A DNA stretch of 38,635 nt, taken from NCBI GenBank assembly GCA_028876655.1, contig JAGWRA010000119.1, positions 1 through 38,635 on the forward strand. Direction: 5' to 3'. The notes beneath the pieces are model-generated. The model did not search any database. It saw nothing but the letters and a program-made list of their open reading frames with translations, and was not told where the DNA came from. How positions within the stretch are numbered: position 1 is the first letter of the stretch; every line of letters starts with the position of its first letter. The translations under genes were made by a program, and so were the position numbers. This DNA is from Acidobacteriota bacterium (GTDB lineage: Bacteria; Acidobacteriota; Vicinamibacteria; Vicinamibacterales; CAVVIG01). This document shows, piece by piece, positions 24,274-33,264 of this stretch.

Positions 24274-25638
24274 ATGAGCGAGTTCAGCGTGGCGGGACGG
24301 CGGGTGACGGTCGTCGGCGCCGCCCGCAGCGGCATCGCGGCCGCCGAGCTGCTGCGGGCGCGCGGCGCCCGGGTGACGCTCACCGACCTGCGGCCGGCGA
24401 TCGACGAGGGCGCCCGGCTCGAGCGCCTCGGCGTGACGCTGGCGCTCGGCGGCCATCCGGCGGGGCTGTTCGACCGGTCGGACCTGATCGTGCTCAGCCC
24501 GGGCGTGCCGGGCGATCGGCCCGACCTGGCGCGCGCGCGCGCCGCCGGCGTGCCGGTGATCGGGGAGCTGGAACTGGCGTCGCGCTGGCTGCAGGGACGC
24601 GTGATTGCCGTCACCGGCACGAAGGGCAAGTCGACGACGACCGCCCTCATCGGCCGGATCCTGCAGGCGGGTGGGCGCGCGGCGGTGGTCGGCGGCAACA
24701 TCGGCGTTCCGCTGAGCGCGCAGGTGGCGGGTTCGACGGCGTCGACGATCCACGTGGTCGAGACGAGCAGCTTCCAGCTCGAGGAGACCGAGACGTTCCA
24801 CCCGTGGATCGCGGTGCTGCTGAACTTCTCGACGGACCACCTCGATCGGCACGGCACGGTCGAGGCGTACGCGGCGGCGAAGCGCCGGATCTTCGCGAAC
24901 CAGACCCCCGCCGACTGGGCGGTGGTGAACGCGGATGACCCGGCGGTGCTGGCGATGGCGGCGGGCGGGCGGGCGCCGGTCGTGCGGTTCGCGCTGGACG
25001 CGCCGCTCGCCGACGGGTTCGTCGTCGGGGATGGGTGGATCGTGCGGGTCGAGCGAGACGCGGCGACGCCGCTCGTGCCGCTCTCGGCGATCCACCTGAT
25101 CGGCCGGCACCTGGTGAACGACGTGCTGGCTGCCGTGGCCGTCGGGACGATCGCGGGCGTGCCGGCCGCGGCGATGACGGCGGCGATCGACGGGTTCGCC
25201 GGTCTCGAGCACGCGATGGAGCGGGCGGGAACGGTCGGCCGCGTCCGGTTCGTGAACGACTCGAAGGCGACGAACATCGAGGCCGCGCGGCGGGCGATCG
25301 AGAGCGTCGAGCGCGGGCTGGTGCCGATCCTGGGCGGGCGCTTCAAGGGCGGCGACTTCCGCGGGCTGCGGGACGCGCTGGCCGGGCGGGCGCGGGCGGT
25401 GGTGGCGATCGGCGAGGCGGCGCCGCTCGTGCGCGAGGCCCTCGGCGATCTGCTGCCGGTGCACGACGCGGGATCGATGGACGAGGCCGTGCGGGTGGCG
25501 TTCGAGGCGGCCGGGCCGGAGGGGACGGTCCTGCTCGCGCCGGCCTGCGCCAGCTTCGACATGTTCAGGGATTACGCGGAGCGGGGACGGCGGTTCAAGG
25601 AGGCGGTGGCACGGCTCGCGGACCCGGCCGGTCCGTGA
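24274..25638 (+). CDS. murD: UDP-MurNAc-L-alanine:D-glutamate ligase MurD
   Basis: A 454-residue Mur ligase adding D-glutamate to UDP-MurNAc-L-Ala. N-terminal UDP-binding domain with VVGAARSGIAAAELL, ATP loop AVTGTKGKSTTTAL (about residues 111-124), central VETSSFQLEE and NFSTDHLDRHG, and C-terminal FVNDSKATNIEAARRA and LAPACASFDMFRDYAERG. This is a standard set for MurD. The stop codon lies inside the first heptamer of a repeat array, so the last codons border a probable inserted repeat element, but the C-terminus has normal family length. Confidence 0.96.
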   Translation: MSEFSVAGRRVTVVGAARSGIAAAELLRARGARVTLTDLRPAIDEGARLERLGVTLALGGHPAGLFDRSDLIVLSPGVPGDRPDLARARAAGVPVIGELELASRWLQGRVIAVTGTKGKSTTTALIGRILQAGGRAAVVGGNIGVPLSAQVAGSTASTIHVVETSSFQLEETETFHPWIAVLLNFSTDHLDRHGTVEAYAAAKRRIFANQTPADWAVVNADDPAVLAMAAGGRAPVVRFALDAPLADGFVVGDGWIVRVERDAATPLVPLSAIHLIGRHLVNDVLAAVAVGTIAGVPAAAMTAAIDGFAGLEHAMERAGTVGRVRFVNDSKATNIEAARRAIESVERGLVPILGGRFKGGDFRGLRDALAGRARAVVAIGEAAPLVREALGDLLPVHDAGSMDEAVRVAFEAAGPEGTVLLAPACASFDMFRDYAERGRRFKEAVARLADPAGP

Positions 25639-25662
25639 GCGGTGAGCAGTCGTCAGTCGGCC
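25635..25662. repeat. heptamer repeat array, left arm of inverted pair
   Basis: Four contiguous 7-bp units: GTGAGCG, GTGAGCA, GTCGTCA, GTCGGCC. The murD stop codon TGA is part of the first unit. The array is inverted relative to the right arm at 25733-25760. It resembles the short tandemly repeated (STRR) heptamers known from several bacterial phyla. Confidence 0.7.
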
Positions 25663-25886
25663 TGTCGCGGTGAAGAGCTCGCTGCTGGGAACGCAGGCTG
25701 CCCCGGCCTGCGAAGCGGGTGTCTCCACCCCGGGCTGACTGATGACTGCTGACTGCTCACGGCTGCACGCCCCGGCAGCGGTCGCCGCACGGCGCCGCCT
25801 CCGGCGCGTGACGGCGCACGGTCCGGGACGCAGACCATGTTTCGGGTGCAGGGACCCGGGGCTTTAGGCCCGGGACGCGGGAACCT
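25639..25886. other. non-coding gap murD-ftsW filled with repeats
   Basis: A 248-bp break in an otherwise tightly packed operon. Between the heptamer arms lie two further hairpins, CGCAGGC/GCCTGCG and GGGTG/CACCC. To the right of the arms the stretch just before ftsW holds CCCGGG/CCCGGG around GGGCTTTAGG. No gene, clear promoter or T-tract terminator is seen. The whole arrangement looks like an inserted non-coding mobile or repeat element. Confidence 0.6.
25733..25760. repeat. heptamer repeat array, right arm of inverted pair
   Basis: Four contiguous units GGCTGAC, TGATGAC, TGCTGAC, TGCTCAC. The reverse complement reads GTGAGCA GTCAGCA GTCATCA GTCAGCC, matching the left arm in phase. The arms enclose 70 bp. 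Confidence 0.7.
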
Positions 25887-26984
25887 ATGGCGCGCAAACT
25901 GAAGTCCGACAAGATCCTGTTCATGGCGACGCTGCTGCTCATCTGCGTCAGCGTGGTCATGGTCTACAGCGCGTCGGCCGTGTACGCGATGGACAAGTAC
26001 GGCGAGCCGTACTTCTTCCTCGTGCGGCAGGCCATGTGGGCGGCGCTCGGCATGGCCATGCTCGGGATCGTGATGCGGGTCGACTACCGGCTCTACAAGC
26101 AGCCCGTGGTGATCTGGACCGCGCTCGGCGTGGTCGCCCTCGCGCTGGTGGCCGTCCTCTTCAGCGCGCCGATCAACAGCGCCCGCCGCTGGTTCGGCTT
26201 CGGCGGCATCGGCGTCCAGCCGTCGGAGCTGGCGAAGCTGGCCGCGATCCTCTTCATCGCCGCGCTGCTCGAGCGCCGGATGCACCGGATCGACGAGATC
26301 TCCTACTCGCTGCTGCCGATCGGCGTCGTCCTCCTGGTGCTGGTGGTGCTGATCCTGCTGGAGCCGGACTTCGGCACGGCGATGTCGCTGGCGATCATCG
26401 CGGCCGTCATGGTCTTCGCCGCGGGGCTGAACTACCGCTACATCTTCGGCACGCTGCTCGCCAGCCTGCCCATCATCTATATCGTGCTGATGGGGGCGGC
26501 GTACCGGCGGCGCCGGCTGCTGGCCTTCCTCAACCCGTGGGGCGACCCGCTCGGCGACGGGTTCCAGATCATCCAGTCGCTCATCGCCGTCGGCACCGGC
26601 GGCGTCTTCGGCCGCGGGCTGATGGGCGGCGTGCAGAAGCTGTTCTACCTGCCGGAGCCCCACACCGACTTCATCTATGCGGTGGTCGGCGAGGAGCTCG
26701 GCCTGGTCGGCGCCACCGCCGTCCTGATCTGCTTCTGCGTGATCGCCTGGCGCGGCCTCCGGGTCGCCCTGCGCGCGCCGGATGCGTTCGGCTCGCTGCT
26801 GGCGCTCGGCCTGACGACGATGATGGCGGTGCAGGCGTTCGTGAACATCAGCGTCGTGATCGGGCTGATGCCGACCAAGGGGATCCCGCTGCCCTTCGTG
26901 AGCGCCGGGGGATCGTCGCTCGTGATCAACCTCGTCGGCATGGGCATCCTGCTGAACGTGTCGCAGCAGGCCACCGGGACGTGA
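25887..26984 (+). CDS. ftsW: septal peptidoglycan glycosyltransferase FtsW
   Basis: A 365-residue SEDS-family membrane protein that polymerises lipid II at the division site together with FtsI. About ten hydrophobic helices are visible. Signatures: VMVYSASAVYA in helix 1, GVQPSELAKLA, LEPDFGTAM, the large periplasmic loop with FYLPEPHTDFIYAVVGEELG (holding the likely catalytic Asp) and the C-terminal GLMPTKGIPLPFVSAGGSS. Length is normal. The ribosome site before the ATG is weak (GGGA). It is separated from murD by a repeat-filled gap, so its link to the upstream transcript may be altered; murG follows after 43 bp. Confidence 0.96.
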   Translation: MARKLKSDKILFMATLLLICVSVVMVYSASAVYAMDKYGEPYFFLVRQAMWAALGMAMLGIVMRVDYRLYKQPVVIWTALGVVALALVAVLFSAPINSARRWFGFGGIGVQPSELAKLAAILFIAALLERRMHRIDEISYSLLPIGVVLLVLVVLILLEPDFGTAMSLAIIAAVMVFAAGLNYRYIFGTLLASLPIIYIVLMGAAYRRRRLLAFLNPWGDPLGDGFQIIQSLIAVGTGGVFGRGLMGGVQKLFYLPEPHTDFIYAVVGEELGLVGATAVLICFCVIAWRGLRVALRAPDAFGSLLALGLTTMMAVQAFVNISVVIGLMPTKGIPLPFVSAGGSSLVINLVGMGILLNVSQQATGT

Positions 26985-27027
26985 GCCGCGCGGGTGAGCA
27001 TGCGGGAGCCGTGGCGGATGGAAGGCG

Positions 27028-28149
27028 ATGAACACGAGCGGACGCGCAGCGCTGCGGGTGATCGTGGCCGGCGGCGGCACGGGCGGCCATCTGTACCCCG
27101 GCATCGCCGTGGCGCGCGAACTGCTGCGCCGCGAGCCGGACGCGCAGGTGAGCTTCGCCGGCACGGCGCGGGGCCTCGAGGCGCGGGTGATCCCGCGCGA
27201 AGGCCTGGCGCTCGACCTCATCCGGAGCGGCGGGCTGAAGGGGAAGTCGATCGGCGCCCGCCTGCGCGGCCTGGCGCTGCTGCCGGCGAGCGCGATCGAC
27301 GCGGCGCGGCTGCTGGCACGGCGCCGGCCCCACCTCGTGGTGGGCGTCGGCGGGTACAGCTCGGGTCCGGTCGTGCTGCTCGCGGCGCTGCGCGGCATCC
27401 CGACGCTGCTGCTGGAACAGAACGCGGTCCCCGGCCTGACCAACCGGCTGCTGGCCCGCGTCGTCGACGCGGCCGCGGTGACCTACGACTCGTCGTTGCC
27501 GTACTTCGGCGCGAAGGGGTTCGTCAGCGGCAATCCGGTGCGCGCCGGCTTCTTCGCGCAGGAGGACGGACACGCGCATGACGAGCGGCCGGGGCAGCCG
27601 GCGAGGGTGCTGATTCTTGGGGGCTCCCAGGGGGCGCACGCGATCAACCTGGCCGTGGTGGCGGCGGCGCCGCGCCTGGCGGCCGCCGGGCCGTCCCTCG
27701 CGCTCACGCACCAGACGGGTGCGGCGGATCTGGAGCTGGTCCGCGAGGGCGTCGGGCGCGCCGGCCTGGTCGCCCGCGTGGAGCCGTTCCTGCACGACAT
27801 GGAGCGGGAGATGGGGAGCGCCGATCTCGTCGTGAGCCGCGCCGGTGCGACGACGCTCGCGGAGATCACCGCGGCGGGCCGTCCGTCGATCCTGGTGCCG
27901 CTGCCGACCGCGACCGACGACCACCAGCGGAAGAACGCGGAGGTGCTGCAGCAGGCCGGGGCCGCCGAACTGCTGCCCCAGCGGGAGATGACCGGAAAGG
28001 TGCTCGCCGACCGCGTGCTCGCGCTTGCGGCCGATCCGGCGCGGCGCCGGCGGATGGGACGGGCGGCGGCCGGACTCGCGCGGCCCGACGCAGCCCGGCT
28101 GATCGCCGATCGCGCGATCGCGCTGGCGGCCGGCCGCCGGGAGCGGTAA
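27028..28149 (+). CDS. murG: lipid II synthase, GlcNAc transferase MurG
   Basis: A 373-residue GT-B enzyme adding GlcNAc to lipid I at the inner face of the membrane. Signatures: the glycine loop VAGGGTGGHLYPGIAVA (residues 13-29), VGVGGYSSGP, LEQNAVPGLTNRLLA, the second glycine loop LILGGSQGAHAIN and VSRAGATTLAEI for nucleotide-sugar binding. The length is usual. GGAAGG lies just before the ATG. It ends two bases before the murC start codon. Confidence 0.96.
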   Translation: MNTSGRAALRVIVAGGGTGGHLYPGIAVARELLRREPDAQVSFAGTARGLEARVIPREGLALDLIRSGGLKGKSIGARLRGLALLPASAIDAARLLARRRPHLVVGVGGYSSGPVVLLAALRGIPTLLLEQNAVPGLTNRLLARVVDAAAVTYDSSLPYFGAKGFVSGNPVRAGFFAQEDGHAHDERPGQPARVLILGGSQGAHAINLAVVAAAPRLAAAGPSLALTHQTGAADLELVREGVGRAGLVARVEPFLHDMEREMGSADLVVSRAGATTLAEITAAGRPSILVPLPTATDDHQRKNAEVLQQAGAAELLPQREMTGKVLADRVLALAADPARRRRMGRAAAGLARPDAARLIADRAIALAAGRRER

Positions 28150-28151
28150 CG

Positions 28152-29558
28152 GTGCTGGGACGGACGCGGCGCGTGCACTTCGTCGGGATCGGCGGATCGG
28201 GAATGAGCGGCATCGCCGAGCTGCTGGCGAACCTGGGCTACGTGGTGAGCGGCTCGGACGCGAAGCGGACGGCGGTCACCGAGCGCCTGGGCCGGCTGGG
28301 CGTGCAGGTGTTCGAGGGGCACGCGGCGGCGCAGGTCGGCGACGCGGACGTCGTGGTGGTGTCGTCGGCGGTCCGTGCCTCGAACCCGGAGGTCGTCGAG
28401 GCCGGACGCCGGCAGATTCCGGTGATTCCGCGGGCGGAGATGCTCGCGGAGCTGATGCGCCTGCGGTTCGCCGTCGCGGTGGCCGGCGCGCACGGAAAGA
28501 CGACCACGACGTCGATGATCGCGCTGGCGCTCGAGCACGCCGGACTCGATCCGACGGCGGTGATCGGCGGGCGGCTCAGCAGCTTCGGCGGGCCCGCGCG
28601 GCTCGGCGGCGGTGAGCTGATGGTCGCCGAGGCCGACGAGAGCGATCGGTCGTTCCTGAAGCTCTATCCGACGATCGCGGTCATCACCAACGTCGACCGC
28701 GAGCACCTCGAGAGCTACGGGAGCTACGAGGACCTGCAGCGGGCGTTCGCGGACTTCGCGAACAAGGTGCCGTTCTACGGCGCCGTCGTGGCGTGTGCCG
28801 ACGATCCTGGGCTGCAGCCCGTGCGGCCGCTGGTGACCCGGCGGCTCGTGACCTACGGCCTGACGTCGGGGGATGCCGACCTGGCGGGCGCCGACGTCGT
28901 GCTGGAGGCGGAGGGTAGCCGGTGCGCCGTGCTGCGGCGATCGCGCGGCGCCGCGGGGGAGGTCCGGCGGCTCGGGACGCTGCGGCTGGGCGTCCCCGGC
29001 CGGCACAACGTGCTGAACGCGCTGGCGGCGGTGGCCGTCGGCCTCGAGCTGGATGTGCCGTTCGAGCGGATGGCCGCCGGGCTCGCGGAGTTCCGGGGCG
29101 TCGAGCGCCGGTTCGAGCGGCGCGGCGAGGCGGCCGGCGTCCTGGTGATCGACGACTACGGCCATCACCCGGCCGAGATCGCCGCCGTGCTGGCGACCGC
29201 GCGGGCGCTGGGCCGGCGGATCGTGGTGGTGTTCCAGCCGCACCGCTACACGCGGACGGCGCGGCTGCTGGACGAGTTCGGGCCCGCGTTCACCGGCGCC
29301 GACGCCGTCGTGCTGACCGACATCTACGGGGCCGGCGAGGATCCGTTGCCCGGGGTGACGGTCGACGCGCTGGCGGGCGCGGTCCGGCGGGTGGTCCGGG
29401 TGCCGGTGGACGTGGTGCCGAGGGTCGAGGACGTCGCCGCGGCGGTCGCGGGCCGCGTGCGGCCGGGCGATCTGGTGATCACGCTCGGCGCGGGATCGAT
29501 TGCCGGCGTGGCCGACCAGGTGCTGGCGGCGCTCGCCGGCCGGAAAGAGATGCCGTGA
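28152..29558 (+). CDS. murC: UDP-MurNAc:L-alanine ligase MurC
   Basis: A 468-residue Mur ligase adding the first stem-peptide residue, L-alanine. The N-terminal Rossmann domain has VHFVGIGGSGMSGIAELL, the ATP loop is AGAHGKTTTTSM (about residues 113-124), followed by EADESDRSFL and TNVDREHLESYG; the C-terminal domain has DDYGHHPAEIAAVL and FQPHRYTRTARLL. GTG start, two bases after the murG stop. Usually murB and ddl follow here in dcw clusters; in this genome ftsQ comes next. Confidence 0.96.
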   Translation: MLGRTRRVHFVGIGGSGMSGIAELLANLGYVVSGSDAKRTAVTERLGRLGVQVFEGHAAAQVGDADVVVVSSAVRASNPEVVEAGRRQIPVIPRAEMLAELMRLRFAVAVAGAHGKTTTTSMIALALEHAGLDPTAVIGGRLSSFGGPARLGGGELMVAEADESDRSFLKLYPTIAVITNVDREHLESYGSYEDLQRAFADFANKVPFYGAVVACADDPGLQPVRPLVTRRLVTYGLTSGDADLAGADVVLEAEGSRCAVLRRSRGAAGEVRRLGTLRLGVPGRHNVLNALAAVAVGLELDVPFERMAAGLAEFRGVERRFERRGEAAGVLVIDDYGHHPAEIAAVLATARALGRRIVVVFQPHRYTRTARLLDEFGPAFTGADAVVLTDIYGAGEDPLPGVTVDALAGAVRRVVRVPVDVVPRVEDVAAAVAGRVRPGDLVITLGAGSIAGVADQVLAALAGRKEMP

Positions 29559-29601
29559 GCGATCGACAGCGATGGACGCGCGGGGCGGCCGGGGACGGGC
29601 C

Positions 29602-30450
29602 ATGCCGGTAGCCGTCCAGGCCGACAAGCGCTTCCACCGCGCGCGGACGCGGCCGGTGCGGCGGCGCCTGTGGCAGCGGCCGTGGGCGCGCGTCCTGCGC
29701 GACGTCACCGTCGGGATCGCGGTGCTCTACCTGGGCTATCGCGGCGTGACGGCGGCGACGCATACGCCGCTGCTGTCGATCCGGCGGATCGTCGTCCAGG
29801 GGAACGAGCGGCTGTCGACCGGCGAGGTGGACACGATCCTGGCCGGACTGGAGGGGCGGAACATCCTGGACGCCGACCTCTCGACCTGGCGGCGCCGGTT
29901 GCTCGATTCGGCGTGGGTCCAGGACGCGACGCTGCGGCGGGCCCTGCCGTCCACCGTGGAGGTGCAGATCGTCGAGCGGCAGCCGATCGGGATCGCGCGG
30001 CTCGGCGACGACCTGTACCTCGTGGACGCCGACGGCACGATCATCGATGCCTACGGGCCCAACTACGGCGATCTGGATCTGCCGATCATCGACGGGCTCG
30101 GCGGGACGGCGGAGGAGGGGAGCGTGGACGCGTCGCGTGCGGCGCTGGCGGCCGATCTGCTGGCGGCCGTGCGGTCGCGGCCCGAGCTGGCGCGGCGCAT
30201 CTCTCAGATCGACGTCAGCGACGTCCGGGACGCGGTGGTGATCCTGTCGGGCGACCCGGCGCGGCTCGAGCTCGGCGAACGGGACTTCCTGCAGCGCCTG
30301 CAGTCGTACCTGGAGATGGCGCCGACGCTGAAGGGGCAGGTGGGGGCGATCGACTACGTGGACCTGCGGTTCGCGCCGCGGATCTACGTGCGGCCGGTCG
30401 CGGCACCGAAGGGATCGAAGGCTCGCACGGCAGACGGGCCGCGCCCGTAG
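29602..30450 (+). CDS. ftsQ: cell division protein FtsQ
   Basis: About 282 residues. A basic cytoplasmic N-terminus (ADKRFHRARTRPVRRRLWQR) precedes one membrane helix (VTVGIAVLYLGYRGV, about residues 36-50) and a POTRA domain (about 58-130: LSIRRIVVQGNERLSTGEV ... RRALPSTVEVQIVERQPIG), then the FtsQ/DivIB beta domain. FtsQ links the FtsL/FtsB pair to the divisome. The start at ATG 29602 is chosen for GGGGA six bases upstream; an in-frame ATG at 29572 would add ten residues. It is followed by ftsA after 70 bp. Confidence 0.93.
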   Translation: MPVAVQADKRFHRARTRPVRRRLWQRPWARVLRDVTVGIAVLYLGYRGVTAATHTPLLSIRRIVVQGNERLSTGEVDTILAGLEGRNILDADLSTWRRRLLDSAWVQDATLRRALPSTVEVQIVERQPIGIARLGDDLYLVDADGTIIDAYGPNYGDLDLPIIDGLGGTAEEGSVDASRAALAADLLAAVRSRPELARRISQIDVSDVRDAVVILSGDPARLELGERDFLQRLQSYLEMAPTLKGQVGAIDYVDLRFAPRIYVRPVAAPKGSKARTADGPRP

Positions 30451-30520
30451 CGGGCCGGCGGGGAGCGAACCAGGGGACCGGCTGGCGCAGGGGCGCCGGC
30501 CGCTGAACGCCGGAGGCACC

Positions 30521-31759
30521 GTGACACGCAAGGAACGGTATCTGGTCGGGCTCGACGTCGGCACGTCGAAGATCGCCGCAATCGTGGGCGAGATGCTCGA
30601 GGGCGAGGGTGTGGACATCGTCGGCATCGGGGTCGCCGAATCCCGCGGCATCCGGCGCGGCGTGGTCGTGAACCTCGAGGCGGCGGTCGACTCGATCAAG
30701 AAGGCGATCGAGGAGGCCGAGCTGATGGCGGGCATCGAGATCGACTCGGTGCACCTCGGCATCGCCGGCCCGCAGCTGAAGGGCTTCAACAGCCGCGGCG
30801 TCATCGCGGTGGCCGGCAAGAACCGCGAGATCTCCCGCGACGACGTCCGGCGGGCGATCGATGCGGCGAAGGCGGTGTCGCTGCCGAGCGGCCGGGAGAT
30901 CCTGCACGTGCTGCCGCAGGACTTCGTCGTCGACGAGCAGGACGGGATCGGCGCCCCGGTCGGCATGACCGGCGCGCGGCTCGAGGTGAACGTCCACATC
31001 GTGACCGGCAGCCAGACCTCCACGCAGAACATCGTGGCCTGCGTGAACCGGGCCGGCGTGAACGTGCTGGAGACGGTCACCGAGCAGCTGGCGGCGAGCG
31101 AGGCGGTGCTGACCGACGACGAGAAGGAGCTCGGTGTGGCGCTGGTCGACATCGGCGGCGGCACGACCGACATCGCGATCTTCGAGCACGGGAGCCTGTG
31201 GCACACGGCGGTGGTGGGCGTCGGCGGCGATCACTTCACCAACGACATCGCCGTCGGCCTGCGCACGCCGATTCCCGACGCGGAGAAGGTGAAGCGGAAG
31301 AGCGGGTGCGCGCTGTCGGCGATGGTCGACGAGGACGAGACGATCGAGGTCGCCAGCGTCGGCGGCCGCAAGCCGCGCGTGATGGCGCGTCGCATCCTGT
31401 CCGAGATCCTGCAGCCGCGCGCCGAGGAGATCTTCCATCTCGTCTGGGACGAGATCCGGCGCGCCGGGTACGAGCGGTCGCTGAACTCCGGCATCGTGCT
31501 GACCGGTGGTGGCGCGATTCTCGAGGGGATGCCGGAAATCGCGGAGCAGATCTTCGATCTGCCGATCCGGCGCGGCTGCCCGGTCGGCGTGGGCGGGCTG
31601 GCGGACCACGTGAACAGTCCGGCGTTCGCCAGCGGCGTGGGACTGGTGCTCTACGGCTATCGGAATCTCATCGGGGAAGCGGCGCGCACCCCGGTGGGCG
31701 TGGGCGCGCTCGGCCGCGTGGCCGGGCGGCTGCGCGGCCTGTTCAAGGAATTCTTCTGA
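30521..31759 (+). CDS. ftsA: cell division protein FtsA
   Basis: A 412-residue actin-like ATPase that tethers FtsZ to the membrane. Phosphate-1 loop LVGLDVGTSKIAAIVGE (residues 8-24), SHS2-type 1C domain (about 85-165), phosphate-2 VDIGGGTTDIAIFEHG and adenosine-binding LTGGGAILEGM. The C-terminal VAGRLRGLFKEFF is the amphipathic membrane-targeting helix, kept at the very end as expected. GTG start with GGAGG four bases upstream. ftsZ follows 28 bp later. Confidence 0.97.
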   Translation: MTRKERYLVGLDVGTSKIAAIVGEMLEGEGVDIVGIGVAESRGIRRGVVVNLEAAVDSIKKAIEEAELMAGIEIDSVHLGIAGPQLKGFNSRGVIAVAGKNREISRDDVRRAIDAAKAVSLPSGREILHVLPQDFVVDEQDGIGAPVGMTGARLEVNVHIVTGSQTSTQNIVACVNRAGVNVLETVTEQLAASEAVLTDDEKELGVALVDIGGGTTDIAIFEHGSLWHTAVVGVGGDHFTNDIAVGLRTPIPDAEKVKRKSGCALSAMVDEDETIEVASVGGRKPRVMARRILSEILQPRAEEIFHLVWDEIRRAGYERSLNSGIVLTGGGAILEGMPEIAEQIFDLPIRRGCPVGVGGLADHVNSPAFASGVGLVLYGYRNLIGEAARTPVGVGALGRVAGRLRGLFKEFF

Positions 31760-31787
31760 TCGCATCGGAACGGCAGGGAGGCACTGA

Positions 31788-33080
31788 ATGGCGGATCCGC
31801 ACGACGACACACGGGCGGCTGAGGAGCGCAGGCGCGAGGCCCTCAGACTGAAGCTGGAGGAGGAGGGGAGCGCCGGCGCGCGGATCAAGGTGGTCGGCGT
31901 CGGCGGGGGCGGGTCGAACGCCGTGAACCGCATGGTGCAGGTCGGCCTGGACGGCGTGGAGTTCCTCGTCGCCAACACCGACACGCAGGCACTGCACATC
32001 AACCGGGCACCGGTCCGGCTGCAGATCGGCAGCAAGCTGACGAAGGGGCTCGGCGCCGGGGCCGATCCGAACGTCGGCCGCCAGGCCGCGCTCGAGGATA
32101 CCGACAAGCTGATTCAGGCGCTCGACGGGGCCGACATGGTGTTCGTGACCGCCGGCCTGGGCGGCGGCACCGGCACCGGCGCGGCACCCGTGATCGCCAG
32201 CCTCGCCAGCGAGCTCGGCGCCCTGACGATTGCGGTCGTCACCAAGCCCTTCAAGTTCGAAGGCAGGAAGCGGCTGCTCCAGGCCGAACGCGGGCTGGAG
32301 GCCCTGCGCGACTGCGTCGACACGGTGATCACGATCCCGAACGAGCGGCTGCTGACGATCATCGACCGGACCACCCCGCTCACCGACGCGTTCGCCACCG
32401 CCGATGACGTGCTGCGCCAGGCCATCCAGGGGATCTCCGACCTGATCCTCGTGCCGGGCCTGATCAACCTCGACTTCGCCGACGTGAAGACCATCATGGC
32501 CGGCATGGGCGTCGCCATGATGGGCACGGGGATCGCCGAAGGCGAGGAGAAGGCGGTGGACGCCGCGCGCAAGGCGATCTCGAGCCCGCTGCTCGAAGGC
32601 GCGTCGGTGCAGGGCGCCCGCGGGGTGATCATCAACGTGACCGGTGGCCCGGACCTGTCGCTGCTGGAGGTGAGCGAGGCCTCGTCGATCGTGCAGGAAG
32701 CCGCCGACGAAGACGCCAACATCATCTTCGGTGCCGTCGTCGATCCGTCGCTGAAGGGGCGCGTGAAGATCACGGTGATCGCCACCGGCTTCGCCGACGG
32801 CCGCCCGGCGAGCCGCCCGTCGGCGTCCGCCCTGCAGACGCCGATCGACCTGCAGAACTACGCCGATCACGCGCGGATGCGCGCCGAGGCGCCCGACGCG
32901 GCCGCGGCCACGCCGCGACTGTCGATCTCGCGCCGCCCGCCGATCGAACTGCCGCTGGCCGCCGCCGCCAACGGCGGGCCCGGTCCGGAGTTCGCTCCGG
33001 TCGAGCCGGTCGAGGGCGACCTCGATCTGCGGTCGCCCTTCGACGTGCCGGCCTTCCTGCGCCGGCCGAATGAGTCCTGA
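31788..33080 (+). CDS. ftsZ: cell division GTPase FtsZ
   Basis: A 430-residue tubulin homologue forming the Z ring. N-terminal extension rich in Arg/Glu (1-24), then [17 protein letters not shown], the tubulin signature [15 protein letters not shown], the T7 loop [14 protein letters not shown], and a variable linker (about 345-410). The C-terminal peptide DVPAFLRRP, which binds FtsA and other partners, is intact. GGAGG lies six bases upstream of the ATG. It is the last gene of the dcw cluster; a terminator-like hairpin follows 15 bp after the stop. Confidence 0.98.
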   Translation: MADPHDDTRAAEERRREALRLKLEEEGSAGARIKVVGVGGGGSNAVNRMVQVGLDGVEFLVANTDTQALHINRAPVRLQIGSKLTKGLGAGADPNVGRQAALEDTDKLIQALDGADMVFVTAGLGGGTGTGAAPVIASLASELGALTIAVVTKPFKFEGRKRLLQAERGLEALRDCVDTVITIPNERLLTIIDRTTPLTDAFATADDVLRQAIQGISDLILVPGLINLDFADVKTIMAGMGVAMMGTGIAEGEEKAVDAARKAISSPLLEGASVQGARGVIINVTGGPDLSLLEVSEASSIVQEAADEDANIIFGAVVDPSLKGRVKITVIATGFADGRPASRPSASALQTPIDLQNYADHARMRAEAPDAAAATPRLSISRRPPIELPLAAAANGGPGPEFAPVEPVEGDLDLRSPFDVPAFLRRPNES

Positions 33081-33094
33081 GCCGCCCGGGCCAC

Positions 33095-33119
33095 GGGGAG
33101 CGTCGCGCCGGCGCTCCCC
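33095..33119 (+). terminator. terminator-like hairpin after ftsZ
   Basis: GGGGAGCG, a 9-nt loop and CGCTCCCC form an 8-bp stem 15 bp after the ftsZ stop. No T-tract follows, so it may act with Rho or only stabilise the 3' end. Confidence 0.45.
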
Positions 33120-33205
33120 CGCCGCGGTCGCCGCACCCCCGTGCCGCCCCTGGTCCGCCACCGCGCGTGATAGAGTAGAAAGATCCACGGCACACGCGAT
33201 CGACG

Positions 33206-33241
33206 CCGCCGGAGGCTGAGTTCGACCGTCAGCCTCGGCGG
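33206..33241 (+). promoter_or_regulatory. leader hairpin before the radical SAM gene
   Basis: GAGGCTGA (33212-33219) pairs with TCAGCCTC (33229-33236), and skipping one G extends the stem by CCGCC/GGCGG to 13 bp with a 9-nt loop. It lies 24 bp before the start codon and encloses the only GGAGG nearby. A TAGAGT resembling a -10 (33172-33177) is upstream but no good -35 is seen. Confidence 0.4.
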
Positions 33242-33264
33242 ATCGGTGCGGCCGGCAGCAACCC

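Noticed and set aside
33172-33177. TAGAGT as a -10 for the radical SAM gene
   Set aside because: Only four of six matches and no recognisable -35 at 16-18 bp; kept as a remark, not a feature.
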